DNA from: Ascaris suum
Lineage: Eukaryota > Nematoda > Chromadorea > Rhabditida > Ascarididae
Direction of reading: 5' to 3'
Length of the DNA: 64,000 nt
Assembly (NCBI GenBank): GCA_013433145.1
Contig: CM024168.1
Span: 7,014,184 to 7,078,183 of the forward strand
Part shown: piece by piece, positions 12,901 to 23,159 of the stretch
Numbering within the stretch: the stretch's first letter is position 1
Layout of the letters: every line of letters starts with the position of its first letter
Notes under the pieces: model-generated
Databases searched by the model: none
The model's input: only the letters and a program-made list of their open reading frames with translations
Told to the model about the DNA's origin: nothing
Position numbers and translations under genes: made by a program

Positions 12901-15430
12901 GGTGTTACGCAGACACGGCCGTTTCACCTACGACGTTCTGGTCGGATCAGAAGTTTGGACGCGCCACGCCAACCAACTTCGCCGATGGAGCACCAAACAG
13001 GAGGACTCTCCAGCAGATGCAGTGCTCAAATCGCTACTGGACGATTTCGATGCCCGGTCAATCCCATCAGCCATCCAAGTCGCACCAATGGACCAGTTAA
13101 CCGTACAGCGACGGACACAGCTACAACAGAACGTCGACGACCAACACCCAGCTCAGGCTCCGGTAGATCTCCGCCGCTCAACCCGCGATCGACAGGCTCC
13201 ACAACGGTTCAGCCCGGAAGGTCAATGCAGAACGTATCATGGGCCGACGGATCGTGCACGCAGCCGGACAAATCACAGACACCGACGGACGGATCGATCT
13301 CAGCGGGGAGATGTTGGGTGTGGCGTTAAAGAGCCAACCCAAGATATCTCTGTGTGATGAAACAGTGACCTTTTGCTTTTATAGCGTTGCGTTTGCGCGC
13401 CATGTCATTGTTCGTGTTCGCGTCATGTCATTGTTTCAACTTGTGCTTCGGGTCGGCCGAAGCCTATATAAGGCGGGCCTCAGCCCATCGAAGTCAGTCT
13501 TATCCCTCGACTGTTCGCAGCCTCTGTCTCCTCGCTTCTACCTCGGTCTCCTCTCATCGATCTCGCGGCTATGGATACAACAGATAATGTACTATTCGTT
13601 GATGAGCAGAGATTTTTTGTTCAGCAACTGATTCTACTTGAAGATATGGCGAGGAAGAGATTTTCCAAGATATGCATACTTGCAAGAAAACATCCATAAA
13701 ATGCTCGACATGATAAGACTGAATTCGAATTTCAAAATAAATTAAGCTGTTGCGCAAATGCATAATCGGCTTCTTCGAGCCATTTCCTTCTCGAGTGTAC
13801 GAACAAATCCGAAAAAAGAACGTTCTGAGAGATAAAGCAAAAAAAGTTGGCGGATCTTAGTGAAGAACAACAGTGTCGAACAAGCGTTGCATCTAACGCT
13901 TTATTGAGTGTGCTGCTATAATATGCCATGCTGCAAGAGTGGTAATTGAATATCATGTAAGTCTTCCTTTATGACAAGCGGTGCATTTTTATACAAAACC
14001 GACGCAACACAATGCATGCACCAGTGAACCCGAAATGCCACCTGTTACGATTACACGATAACTCGGCGATAGTGCAAATACACCAAACACATGCACAATA
14101 GCAACAATCTGGCCGTGGATGTGCAAAACAACGGGATATTTGCAATATTCGTCATAACTAAAATCGACTAATCATTGAGCTAATTGACATTCGCGTGACT
14201 GTGTATCAGTGATTAAGCTCTTTTAGTGCGTCCATGTGACATCCCCACTTGAAAACACATTGAATACGCATCGAAATATCTAAACCAAACACCTCAACTA
14301 AGGCTGTACAGGAGTTCTTATGAATTGCCATTAAAAACTCTCAAAAAGATCTCTGTTGATTCAAAACAAAAGATCTCCGACACACAAAACTGTCGCCTCA
14401 GTCGGCGAAAGTCAAAATAAAATTCCAGCGAAATGAGCAGAAAGATTTCGCTGGAAATTTTGTGGGAAAGGAAACATAGAATCCCCACACTGTTGTGAGA
14501 GGATTCCATTTCTCCTCCCATTGTTGTCATTCTTTCTAAGTGTACTTAACTCTCGATGTCTTGTCTTGGTAGTCCCCCCTCCCCCCACGCTGCCGACTAT
14601 ACATTTGTCGCATTTCTTCGCGACAGCTGTCATTTGACTAATGCTGCTAAGGAAGTTGACAATGGAAAATACCTCAACGATACGATGTCCATAGCAATTG
14701 TTGCTGACAATGTTGAAGATTCTTTGCGAGAAAATACTCTCATAAAGACAACGACGGAAATGACCATTTCGACGCGACAGTAAGTTCATTATGTACCTGC
14801 AAGCACAAACTGAGGTCACAATCACAGAATAAACTTGCAAGAAGATAAACAAATGTAGATTAATTGCCGAGGAGTCGATCTGGTATATTAAAGTGCGACA
14901 AAATTGCCGCCAGAAGAAAGTTCATAAAGCTTGTTCGATTCTGTTCAAAAAATGATGTCAATCGAGGTGGAAAAGGAGTGGAGAAAACGGGGTGAAAAAA
15001 GAAACTTCCCTTAAAAAACGAAGATACATGTTTCCTTTATAGTGACATTTCCCTCTCTAAGCAGCCAGCTGGTGCCCCAAAACGCTCAATATCGTCCGTT
15101 GATGTTGCAACTGAGTTTAAAAATTGAAAAGGGGAATGGAAAGAGGATGGATGTCGCCCATGTTGCAAATGGATGACGAATATTGGTACTTTCTGCAAAC
15201 AACTTTGGACTTAACAAGATCGCTCTTTGCCTCATATAAGCCTAACCGCAAGAACGACAAGTTGCCGACATGAAAAGGGACATCATGAACACTCTGCAGT
15301 TCAGAGAAAACAAAAAGACCTGAAACCGAACTCGCTCATTACCATATCGCCAACCACCTCCGATAATTCCTCCAAGTCTTTCACTGATACGGACACCGAT
15401 TCCACACCTTTAGTCGTTTCAGGCACATAC
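6669..15430 (-). CDS. PUF (Pumilio/FBF-family) RNA-binding protein, complete eight-repeat domain
   Basis: PUF proteins bind 3'UTRs in the cytoplasm and repress or stabilise mRNAs, each repeat reading one base. Seven exons in transcription order (15430-15320, 14796-14673, 10271-10056, 9783-9655, 8744-8551, 7414-7286, 6900-6690) join in phase to about 371 codons. Repeat cores in order: EFGFRYIM, CYGHRIVE, RFTSWVVQ, SYASHVVE, KYGCRVLE, EYGNFVVQ, KHGSHVIQ and GYGNYVVQ, then a C-terminal half-repeat with SSGKKLVATL, as in the FBF type. The N-terminus is missing: the first exon begins inside a codon. Candidate upstream exons are at 20.6-21.0 kb. The 3' end is either a stop at 6669-6671, read through the last donor, or lies in an unseen exon. 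Intron 2 (4.4 kb) holds an antisense Gypsy element. The base-reading residues of repeats 1, 2, 4, 5 and 7 are unusual. The family is certain; the exon ends are inferred from phase and GT-AG sites. Confidence 0.9.
7286..7414 (-). CDS. PUF exon with repeat 7
   Basis: Begins with T, completing AGT (Ser) from the previous exon, and ends with two bases before gtaagtg. Core is NVLVLSQTKHGSHVIQ. The contact residues are Ser12, His13 and Gln16, where most PUF proteins have Ser, Asn and Glu to read the conserved guanine. Confidence 0.92.
8551..8744 (-). CDS. PUF exon with repeat 6
   Basis: 64 codons plus two bases (AG). Contains the strongly conserved ADEYGNFVVQKIL. An insertion of about 13 residues (FDGAKEYRSSVAD) separates repeats 5 and 6. 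Acceptor GTTAAG|GTG, donor ATCAG|gttttt. Confidence 0.92.
9655..9783 (-). CDS. PUF exon with repeat 5
   Basis: 43 codons, phase 0 at both ends. Contains FIIDEI and KYGCRVLE, typical of PUF repeat 5 except that the last contact residue is Glu rather than Gln. The acceptor is the weak TTTAAAG. Confidence 0.9.
10056..10271 (-). CDS. PUF exon with repeats 3 and 4
   Basis: 72 codons, phase 0 at both ends, with acceptor TTCTGCAG and donor GAG|gtggag. Repeat 3 core is RFTSWVVQ and repeat 4 core is SYASHVVE. It lies 386 bp from the 5' LTR of the Gypsy element in the preceding intron. Confidence 0.88.
10653..10657. repeat. Target-site duplication, left copy (GATAA)
   Basis: GATAA abuts the 5' LTR and recurs at 13583-13587 directly after the 3' LTR. 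Five bases is in the range made by Gypsy integrases. Confidence 0.9.
10658..10913 (+). repeat. Gypsy 5' LTR (256 bp)
   Basis: Begins TGTTGGGCGTGG and ends GATATAACA. It contains a TATA box (TATATAA, 10788-10794) about 110 bp before the end. It is aligned over its whole length with 13312-13582. Confidence 0.93.
10788..10794 (+). promoter_or_regulatory. TATA box of the 5' LTR promoter
   Basis: TATATAA followed by a GC-rich stretch and CAGTC-type initiator sequence. The same box is kept in the 3' LTR at 13465-13471. Confidence 0.7.
10914..10924 (+). promoter_or_regulatory. Primer-binding site of the Gypsy element
   Basis: GTGGCGATCAG follows the LTR end. TGG is the expected complement of a tRNA CCA tail. 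The same 11 bases, again directly after an ACA-ended LTR, occur on the minus strand at 51737-51747, which supports this assignment. The priming tRNA was not identified. Confidence 0.65.
10943..12240 (+). pseudogene. Gypsy gag with CCHC zinc knuckles and start of protease, frameshifted
   Basis: The first frame opens at ATG 10943 with a Gln-rich coil (LLQRQQDQQALMQQ) and then a capsid-like region (ETWFKRYEDNF, then RFLLRKLD). Near 11,545 the homologous reading moves by one frame, then runs through a basic segment to the nucleocapsid (CWQCGGMHFVKEC, then CAQCGNTGHKEGYC: two zinc knuckles). It continues into the protease active site DTGSDITILP at about 12,090-12,120. A second shift near 12,145 breaks the protease. 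It is a dead copy of a structural polyprotein. Confidence 0.9.
12140..12535 (+). pseudogene. Gypsy protease C-terminus and linker to reverse transcriptase
   Basis: After the frameshift the protease continues with GRTAAARIFVGYG and ends LLGLDFIDKLDLW, the usual C-terminal part of Gypsy retropepsins. Another shift near 12,430 leads into KSLGRCTKAMATPYL and KPVFRPR, the linker just before reverse transcriptase, ending at a TGA at 12533-12535. Confidence 0.8.
12560..13310 (+). pseudogene. Gypsy integrase C-terminal part (catalytic Glu, GPY/F-like domain, tail)
   Basis: Starts with GQAERFVDTFKRTLRKL, which holds the third catalytic residue (Glu) of the DDE integrase. Then YRTTPNATLGNRSPAEVLLG, typical of Gypsy integrases, and a GPY/F-like module (TRWTNGVVLRRHGRFTYDV, then RHANQLRRW). 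The tail ends RRSTRDRQAPQRF. The zinc-binding N-terminus and both catalytic aspartates are missing. Confidence 0.92.
13302..13311 (+). other. Polypurine tract before the 3' LTR
   Basis: The purine-rich GCGGGGAGA lies directly against the 3' LTR start, the expected place for the plus-strand primer. It is short, so this is a positional call. Confidence 0.5.
13312..13582 (+). repeat. Gypsy 3' LTR (271 bp)
   Basis: Begins TGTTGGGTGTGG and ends GGATACAACA. It is longer than the 5' copy because CATGTCATTGTT occurs twice (13401 and 13424). It also lacks a short segment near the end present in the 5' LTR. Confidence 0.93.
14673..14796 (-). CDS. PUF exon with repeat 2
   Basis: 41 codons after a GCTTGCAG acceptor, ending at donor GAG|gtattt in phase 0. 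Contains SQRIFNIVSNN and CYGHRIVE, the second PUF repeat. The base-contact positions are His12, Arg13 and Glu16, not a standard PUF code triplet. Confidence 0.85.
15320..15430 (-). CDS. PUF exon with repeat 1
   Basis: 36 codons flanked by a TTTCAG acceptor and a donor AG|gtcttt. They start YVPETTKGVE and end MVMSEFGF; the leftover AG joins the G of the next exon to give Arg, so the repeat-1 helix reads FGFRYIM across the junction. An acidic run (KDLEELSE) precedes the helix, as at the start of PUF domains. The plus-strand frame over the same bases is open but gives only a Ser/Thr-rich sequence without a domain. Confidence 0.75.
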
Positions 15431-18400
15431 CTGAAACGAAAAAGCGCACTCTCCAAGAAACAAAAACACGCATCAGATCAAAGGCTTCATGACCCGCCAG
15501 TGGACATTTCTCGCTTCCTTTTCGGAAGTATATGCCTTACCGATGTTTTCTGCGCTCGATGAAGTTGTATTACAATCACCAAAATTTTGGTTCCTATGCT
15601 TTTGCCCTCCTATACTGACTTGCGGAAAGACATATACTGTATGTGGCTACAAGACTGCAGCGGTAAAGTGAACGGATCTAGGTGATTTCGTCATATCTCT
15701 GGTGGACTTTTCTGCAAAACAAATCGCGCATCGCAATGCGGTAGCGGAATTAATTTTATGCCTGAGATTTAGGAACGCCATTGCCTCCTCCTCGAGTACT
15801 GGTAAGGTAGAAAGTCAGCATGTGACTTAGAGGTTGAAGCCCGCAAAAATTGCAAAATTTTGAAGCTCAGCAAAGAGGGACAAAAAATTCAGATTTAAAG
15901 CAGGCAGAAACGGAATCCTTTGTACACTGCTAACGCCCCTCAACATATTAACTGCCAATCTACAGCACGACTCGGCATCAAATATCCAATGAATGAGCCG
16001 CAAAACTGTGGGCGGCCTCAAAAAATTGAGTTTTACAATGTGCTGCACGGACCTCGTGGATGTGGTGGGTGAGCTGCTCGGAAACTTTTCGGCACTTTAT
16101 GGATCTGCAGACTGCGAGCAGCTTGTGCCGCATCCTCAACCTTACAGAAAGTATCCTTCAGCTATGCCACTCGTACAATGCCAACGACATAAGACTTCAT
16201 GTTCTAGGCAGAATCGCCTTCAAAGCGCTACTCATTTTTTCGACAAAGACTATAAACCTGAGCAAGTTTCCAAAGGATGTTCCCTTTTCAAACTCCTAAC
16301 TTCGTGCCTTTGCAAGAACATTCCTCCATTTAGCTCAAAGGATCCGTAAGCTGAACCTCAGGATTTATAGTTTGCATTTCTTGATTAGACCATTCTGTGT
16401 CGGAAATACTAAAGTCCAACACGTTCTGAGCAAGACCACTTCCAAATTCCAGCCACCTCCTGTGCTTTGTAAGTTTCCCCTTCAAGATATTCCACATATA
16501 AGCTTCAACACATATAAGCATAAGTCATTTGCTCAAAACAGTGAGAACTGGTCGCTCAGCTCACGCAGAAACTGGCTTCTTTGCGCATTTGTCGCATTGG
16601 CATTTTAAGACCCCGTGCGTGCACTCAGTTGTGTGGGATCTGTAACAAAGCACACCCTTAGCTCTCAACCGGCAAATGAACCTTGATATTGAAGAGACAA
16701 ATATTTCCACACAGCTTTCAGTCCCTTGCTCTCATCTGCACAAATCTTGCGTTGGACTCTCTCCTTACATCATTCTAGCTTCCCCCCCCCCCCCCCCACT
16801 CCACTTTTCTTCCACCCTCCTACGCAACGTTCTTCGCAGTGGTGAACAGGTTCTCTTCCTAAATCCCTCTCTTATGCGGACCCCCTCTTCCTCCCTCTCC
16901 CCACTCCCTTGCTCACAGAATTAGAGAGAAGCGACAGTGCGAAGATGGTCCATATACGACTGCGGTGGAAGGACTAAAAGATTCGGGTCGTTTCGTTCAC
17001 TGGGCAGAGTTGAAAGGAGAGAGCAAACTGGTTTGAGATGTTGGGTAACAACGCCACTGCCCCTCAAATTCCACTGCTTACCTGTTACAATCTCGCTAGC
17101 GAAAAGGAGTGTCAGAACGTGCTATATCTCAGTTGGTGAACGATACAAACAACGTAGTGTTGGAAGCAACTGTGATGTGAACGTCCTCCCACTACCACTA
17201 AGCAAGTGGAACTGTGCAACATCGAGAAAAACTTCAGGAGACTGAAGTGAACTTGAATTTACCTTTCCCCTCCATCCTCCTCTCGCTTCCTCTGCACCCC
17301 ACCAGCACTCATGCAGCAACCCGATTTGCAAAAATGCAAGTTGTCGAGAAGAAGAAACGTTCATTTCGATACATCTTGAGATCGATGGAAACATGGAACA
17401 GAATATAAAAATACAAGTTAGGTTTGGACTTTCTCCATATAAAAGGCGAAAAGATAGCACTCCCTTCCGATTGTTCGCTAGCTGTTGGATATGACAGTGT
17501 AAGTTCTTAAAATTTTCTGTACCATATAACAGTAGGCTCAAACGACCGTGTCTGATTTGTTGAATACCTCATAGATAAATTTGTCGAACTAATGAGAACC
17601 TTCTGTAGTGGTGATTTGAAAATCCAATTCTTTACCTGCGATCCAGCCGACATGGAGGCGATGAAGGAGTAGAGGTCGGAAGATTAAAGAACGGATGATG
17701 AAGGAGAAGTCCAAAAATAAACAATAGCCGAGGACAGGCCAGTTTCTTTTCTGAGCTTTGTATAAACTGCCCAAAATATTCAGCTGAATTTCCTCGATGA
17801 AAAGTACCTTAGATATTACACAATAAGTGATTCATAACGATCCTTCGATTGACCTAAATTATCAAACGCCAAAGCTAATATCCTTACCTAGATGCAGGTG
17901 AAACATTTTCTTTGTTTTCGGTCCAGTAGTTAGATTGAAGCGATGCATCACCCGAAGCAACCTGCAACCATCACGGAAATGGATCCAACTCATACAAGCA
18001 TGCCACCATTTTTATGTTTTTTATGTATTTCCAACAATTTTTTGAAGCATTACTTACAACCATTGTACAACACAATGGAGAATAAAATTTCAAGGGTTCC
18101 TACCGACAGCAACTTCTGCTTGGTATATCCCCTCAAAAAGTGGTCACCACAGCCACACCCGACACCTCCGGTTGGGATACCTGCCTGAGGGAATGCCGTT
18201 TAGTTTAATTTAATCATTTACGTTTTACTGCACCCTTGCAGTCGACTTTTACACAGCAACAGTAAACAGTTTCAAATACACCAACGTAACTGAGGAGACC
18301 TTATGAATGTGCACCGAGAACATATTTCGTATGTGTTCCACACTACGTGCCTATGCGAACACGTTTCGTCATTTGCGCATAAGAAAGTTCAACTCACTGG

Positions 18401-20571
18401 CAATTAAATCAGCCAACAGCAATTTAAATATGGTGTAATGATATAGGAAGGTGGACTAATGTGCTGAAGAAATTCAGTTTTGTTTAGTGGTCAGTGATCG
18501 ACAGCTCGCCTCCCTCCTTGCCGATATTATCTTCGTGATAGAAGCACGCATAAAGTTGCTGACGTGTTGCTCCCCACTCAGATGCAACCGGACAATACTG
18601 ATTAAGCTTTCATAAGTAACACAATCAATGCCCACCACTCCATAAAAATCAATGAGCTTATTAGGATGACCACTTTTGAATTTTTCGACACAAAAATCCA
18701 AGAGTTGCATCATCGGCTACATATGCGCAAAAATCACGGCTCACTTTCCAACCGCAATATGAAATATTCCAGTAAGCCAATAAAAACCACTCACAGGTGT
18801 CAGAAGTTTTATGGCTGAGGATTCAGAGACGATGTTGTTCTTAGCGAATGCAGAAACTGAAAAACCAATCAAAGTGCCATCAAAATTTCGAGATGATGGC
18901 TAATATAAGCATACACGGCTAACATATGCACATAAGTAGTCCGTAAAAGTACGACAAGAGAGCCCTCTCTCCATCAATTATAAATCTTCCCGACAACATG
19001 CAGAAAATGATAAAACCAGGAGACATGTAAACACCGGAGCTGTAATCGAGGATCCAGAGTAGGTCCAGGAAATCATACGGAGAACTTTCATATAAAGAAA
19101 AGCTGAATTAAAGCACTCAAGTAGTAAAAGTAGTAAAAGTAATGAAAAGCAATCCTCGCTTTCAAAGAATTAGACAAGAAGCCATATATACCTGTTGGCA
19201 TCCATAGCAGGTAAAGCGCAAATGCCTACACCTTCCTCCCACCACTCCCCCAAAACTTCTTTTCCTTGGTCCCTCCTTCGGAGGAACAGTCATGGTTCAC
19301 GCGCACAAAGATATGAGTAAAACTGTTGGACAATTTCGCACAGTTTGGATGGAACCATCTGTCTTCATCATAAGAATATTGCTTTACAAGTTTGGATATG
19401 AGGCTTCCCGTTCTCCTGTAGATTTTTATCATTTTGTCAGTTGGAAGGCTATAGGCCTGCAATCTTCAATTTGATGATCAAACAAAAAATCATTCAAACG
19501 ACGAATATCGGTCGAAATTCTTCGCAAGAAATGAGGTGTGGTTGAATGTGTGGTCGAAATACCACTCAAAAAGACATTGAAAAAATTACAAACATGAGAA
19601 ATTTTCTTCATCGTGCCGATGCTTACTGCGCGACATTCCGCCATATCATAATGGAAAGAGGACAACGGGTGGCGATGGGTCAAAGAGAAGAGAAGCATTT
19701 CGTCAATTATGTGTGATAACTGTGCTTTCGAGAGAAGCGAAGAGAGGTGACACTACATCTTTCAGCAAGGTAGGTACAACCGCTGTTATCAACTCCATAG
19801 GAAAATGCTCTATTTTAGCGTCATCTTATTCATAAAGCGTCAAAAACCCTAATGAAGAAACAACCCACCAGAACGAGGAATTGAATGAAGTCGGATATTC
19901 TGACGGTTACACGTCTTCAACACCCGCATACTGAACTTATTGATAGTGGAACTCCTGAAATTGCGATCCGTGGTAGGAGTACACCTCGTAGATGTAACTG
20001 AATTGCAGAAACCAAAAAAAACAACAAATACGTCAAATATAAGAAACGTAATGAGTTAAAAGGAATTAGGGAATTATGTGGATACGACAGGATATAATGC
20101 AAAAAAAAACATGCAGGACAAGGATTGTCATAAGGGAAATGATTGGGATTGTGGCATCATAAGTGTGCCGTCTGGATGCACTAGCATGGCACCAGAAATT
20201 GTCCGAATGGCAATGGCTTCAATGCTTCATACCTGTTGATGATACCACAAAAATCAGCGTCGCATTAAATTAAAGTTTGGAAGTTTCCTATTCGTATTGC
20301 CCTGTATCCTGGTGGTTATTTATAATGCCTTTGGCTGAGGCAGCATTCACTCATTTGAACTGAAACTATAAAACTATATTGGAGAGGTTTTCAACAAGGA
20401 TGCACAACATGGCTATAGTTCACCTGAATGAAGCGTTGTGTGCGCCCACAGGTGAGCAAAGAAGGTAATAATGAGTAGATGCTAAATAGAAATGGTGGAC
20501 GGTGCAATTCAGCGTCGTAATTCAATTCAGTTTAATTCAGTACCTCCCAAAGGGGAACAAAGATCACATAC
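15431..20571. other. Probable large 5' intron region of the PUF gene; no clear exon
   Basis: No recognised coding sequence. Minus-strand open stretches at 18474-18713 and around 17,636-17,774 (with a good donor gtaaag) could be upstream PUF exons, but nothing in their sequence ties them to it. Confidence 0.4.
16782..16797. repeat. Poly(C) run, 16 bp
   Basis: Sixteen consecutive C in a pyrimidine-rich stretch. Confidence 0.95.
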
Positions 20572-20688
20572 CGCCAGAAGAAAAGATCACAGTTGTTTTC
20601 GCTACGGTACACATGGCCGCTGATGGGACTTTGGCGGTTAAATCATCAAATGTGCTTGCAACATTTACCGTATTTACCTTCGGTGGTT
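20572..20688 (-). CDS. Candidate upstream exon, possibly PUF N-terminal region
   Basis: An open minus-strand stretch encoding VNTVNVASTFDDLTAK and then TVAKTTVIFSSG, ending at a good donor (GGCG|gtatgt). Two acceptors are possible: CCTACAG at 20688 or CCGAAG at 20677. Only the second joins the exon at 20894 in phase. It points the same way as the PUF gene and lies 5 kb upstream of it. There is no recognisable domain, and the link to PUF is inferred from position and strand only. Confidence 0.35.
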
Positions 20689-20893
20689 CTGTAGGTTCGT
20701 GCAGAATCATGTAGATTCGGCTTATCATCGAGGTGGGGTGCTGGTTTTTTCCGAGAATCTCGTTCTATATTTCGGTTGTTTTTTAAAGCGATTTATGTCG
20801 GTTAGACAGTCTTGTCTGGTGGGCGCAACATTGCTAGCATCGAGTCTTGCATGTATTCCATGCATTCTCGCAAAAAACTCATTTCCGCTTTAC

Positions 20894-21043
20894 CCCGGAA
20901 CGATCCTCGATGAACTCTGCAAAGCAATGAAATTTAAAGCGTTCCTGCAATTTCGGAGGAGTTGAAAGTGGAAGTGCTAGTGCAGTGCAAATGGAGGTTG
21001 TTGTTGCACTCGTGCTGGCCACAACCACTGGTGTGGATGTGGT
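20894..21043 (-). CDS. Candidate Ser/Thr-rich exon, possibly PUF N-terminal region
   Basis: 50 codons in phase 0, from acceptor ACATCAG to donor CCGGG|gtaaag. It begins TTSTPVVVASTSATTTS, a low-complexity stretch like those preceding many PUF domains, and ends FAEFIEDRSG. The frame stays open past the donor to a stop at 20879. Function is not recognisable; at least one more exon would be needed to reach the repeat-1 exon in phase. Confidence 0.35.
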
Positions 21044-21262
21044 CTGATGTCTGGAACTCACCCCAACCATCCTTGGTGAAAAAACCCTGAGGCCATGTTT
21101 TTTATAGTTCAACCTATGCACTTCTTCACTGAAAGTGAAGGTTTTCTTCCCGTCATTAATCGGGTGATGGTAGTCGTGGAACGAATCTGATGATGATAAT
21201 TTTCGGTTAATCTCCAGTAGAAAATCCTTACGGAAAGTGCCGAGTGGAAAGATATTGTCGGA

Positions 21263-21283
21263 GGGGGGGGGGGGGGGGGGGGG
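21263..21283. repeat. Poly(G) run, 21 bp
   Basis: Twenty-one consecutive G followed by GA repeats. Could form G-quadruplex structure and is prone to sequencing error. Confidence 0.95.
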
Positions 21284-22062
21284 AGAGAGAAAGGGCTGTC
21301 ACAGTATGCGCTTTGTATGTTAGCCCTGCAAGCACGAAAAGACAAGCGAACGCTCGATGACCAAACGTCTCATCAATTAGTAATAAATAATAAAACAGAG
21401 AGAACCGCGTGCTGAACTGCTGAAACATCGGAGCACTCGTGCAATTCTCCCGCAAAGTGTATTTCCTCAATGTCACGGTCGATGTGAAATGAAGTTGATG
21501 AATGAATGTTGTGAGTAGTAGAGGAATTCATCATATTAGAGCCGTCGAATTGGTGACTTCACGTCCAGCTGCTCATGCCCCAGCAGACAGGCATACACAT
21601 AAGCAAGCACAGACACAGCACTGCCAACAATGCTTCGCGAAGCAGCTGTGCAACGCAGATGCGTCTCTTGATGCTCTTAGTGAATCCATAGCCGTTGAAT
21701 TCAATTCCATAGGAAAATATCAAAACGTCTAAACCGCGTAGAAGGCGGCAGAATTGTCATCTCTGAGTCAATACCCCTGAAATGCTTCCATGTATAAACA
21801 TCAGAAATCAAATCTCGTTTTACTTATGGTTGCTATCACTTACCCCCTTATATAATAATTATTAATTTAATACCAGTTGTGACTTCTCAGTACATAAATT
21901 TAGCTGGTACATTCCATATTTTTGCAGTGATATTCTCTCGCAATGTCCACCAGTATAAGTTGTCACGACTCAACACCCGCTTTCTCGTAGGTGATTGCAT
22001 AGGTAATTTCGTTTGCAACGATGGGGACGTATCGAAACATTCGGATTCGAGCAGTGAAGTGG

Positions 22063-22170
22063 CATTTTGCACTGCAAAATGTCTCGATCGAAATGGCGCT
22101 CTCAAAGCGCCATCATTTTGCACTGCAAAAATTTGCCGATCAAAATCCCGTATCAAAGCCGACGTCATTT
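22063..22170. repeat. 51-bp tandem repeat with a palindromic core
   Basis: CATTTTGC blocks start at 22063, 22114 and 22165, exactly 51 bp apart. The first core is CATTTTGCACTGCAAAATG, a perfect 9+1+9 inverted repeat (22063-22081). The second differs by one base and the third keeps only the left arm. The period is a multiple of three and several frames are open across it, but no domain is seen. Confidence 0.65.
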
Positions 22171-23159
22171 TGCCTCATCACGTCTCCCATATATCATCCG
22201 TACTCCAGTCGAGGACGGTTGTTGCGCGTTGTCGGACCGTGCTGGAAGGGAGTTGCTTTCGGTTGCAGGTGTTTTTCCTTCACTGGTTTATCTAATATTA
22301 CGTTCACAAGAGGCTAGCTGTGGTAATTTAGGTGCATCCGCACATTCATATTTAACTGCCAGAAATACCCATAGGCCCCATCCCCATCCTACTCAAATTT
22401 CAAAATTTTCTCGTTACTGAAACTTAAAGTTGGTTTTCCCACGTCTTGATTGATGACTGGTTGTGAGGAAAACAATGGTGACCACTGGGCTAGGAAATTC
22501 AAAAACGATTCAAGAAAATTAGGAGTGACTATGGCTCGGCCTAGATGGTGAACGCATGATCGTCGTAGCTGTCCCGCTCGTATCACATCAACCTATCAGC
22601 TCAGCGTTTCGCTATGATCCCCTTGCAACTTCCTCATTCATCGCCATCTCGTACTTCGTCTGTTATGGCGTTCGTGATTCCACAAAATTTAGTTTTCATC
22701 TCATCGGATCAAAATTGCCTTCAGTTTTCTGATGTTCACTTTAAGGTGCACAGTAAGGGTGTAAGGATGTGTATAGGGCCGCGATACCAGTCATGTATGA
22801 GGCCAATCCAGTGACTATCGTGCGATTGTCACGACCATTTTCCTTTTTTCTTTGCAGTGTTTTCTTTGCACGACATCCATTTCTTTGCAGTAATTTTGGT
22901 TTCCGGATAGATTTTATCCTCGTCCAGCGTTCTTAAATCCTTTCCTATCCATCCATCAGATTGTATCAATCTCCGGTGCTATTAGTGTTACATATCTCTT
23001 TCGCTGAGCGCTGATGCGACAGATGTGACGCCACTCTCACAGATTGTCCTCCAGATTGGATACTCGTTGTGGTTGAATAACGCAGAAGAGCCTTTTTTCG
23101 CATGCGAATTTTGCTTTTCATTGTGCGCTTCAGGAGAGTAATTGAGAAGAAGAGCATCG

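Larger units (their letters stand above)
10658..13582 (+). mobile_element. Internally deleted Ty3/Gypsy LTR retrotransposon
   Basis: Two related LTRs (both TGTTGGG...ACA) bound 2.4 kb of internal sequence, and the pentamer GATAA lies directly outside both ends as a target-site duplication. Inside, in order: gag, CCHC zinc knuckles, an aspartic protease (DTGSDITILP), the protease-RT linker, then the end of integrase. Reverse transcriptase, RNase H and most of the integrase core are missing between about 12,535 and 12,560. The coding region also has at least three frameshifts and a stop, so the element is not autonomous. It sits antisense in intron 2 of the PUF gene. LTR differences (substitutions, a 23-bp duplication, short indels) show it is not a recent insertion. 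Confidence 0.95.
21044..23159. other. Region between the divergent PUF and innexin genes
   Basis: Holds the poly(G) run, the 51-bp tandem repeat and several overlapping but unconvincing frames (21.9-22.4 kb). The promoter of the innexin gene should lie at the right end; no TATA box or splice-leader acceptor could be assigned with confidence. Confidence 0.4.

Noticed and set aside
15227..15562. Plus-strand Ser/Thr-rich open frame of 111 codons
   Set aside because: It overlaps the PUF repeat-1 exon on the other strand, which fits the PUF domain in phase and sequence; the plus frame is best seen as its shadow.
15993..16349. Overlapping plus-strand frames (e.g. LNLTESILQLCHSYNAND)
   Set aside because: They look protein-like, but have no identifiable family, no clear splice sites and two competing frames; not enough to call a gene.
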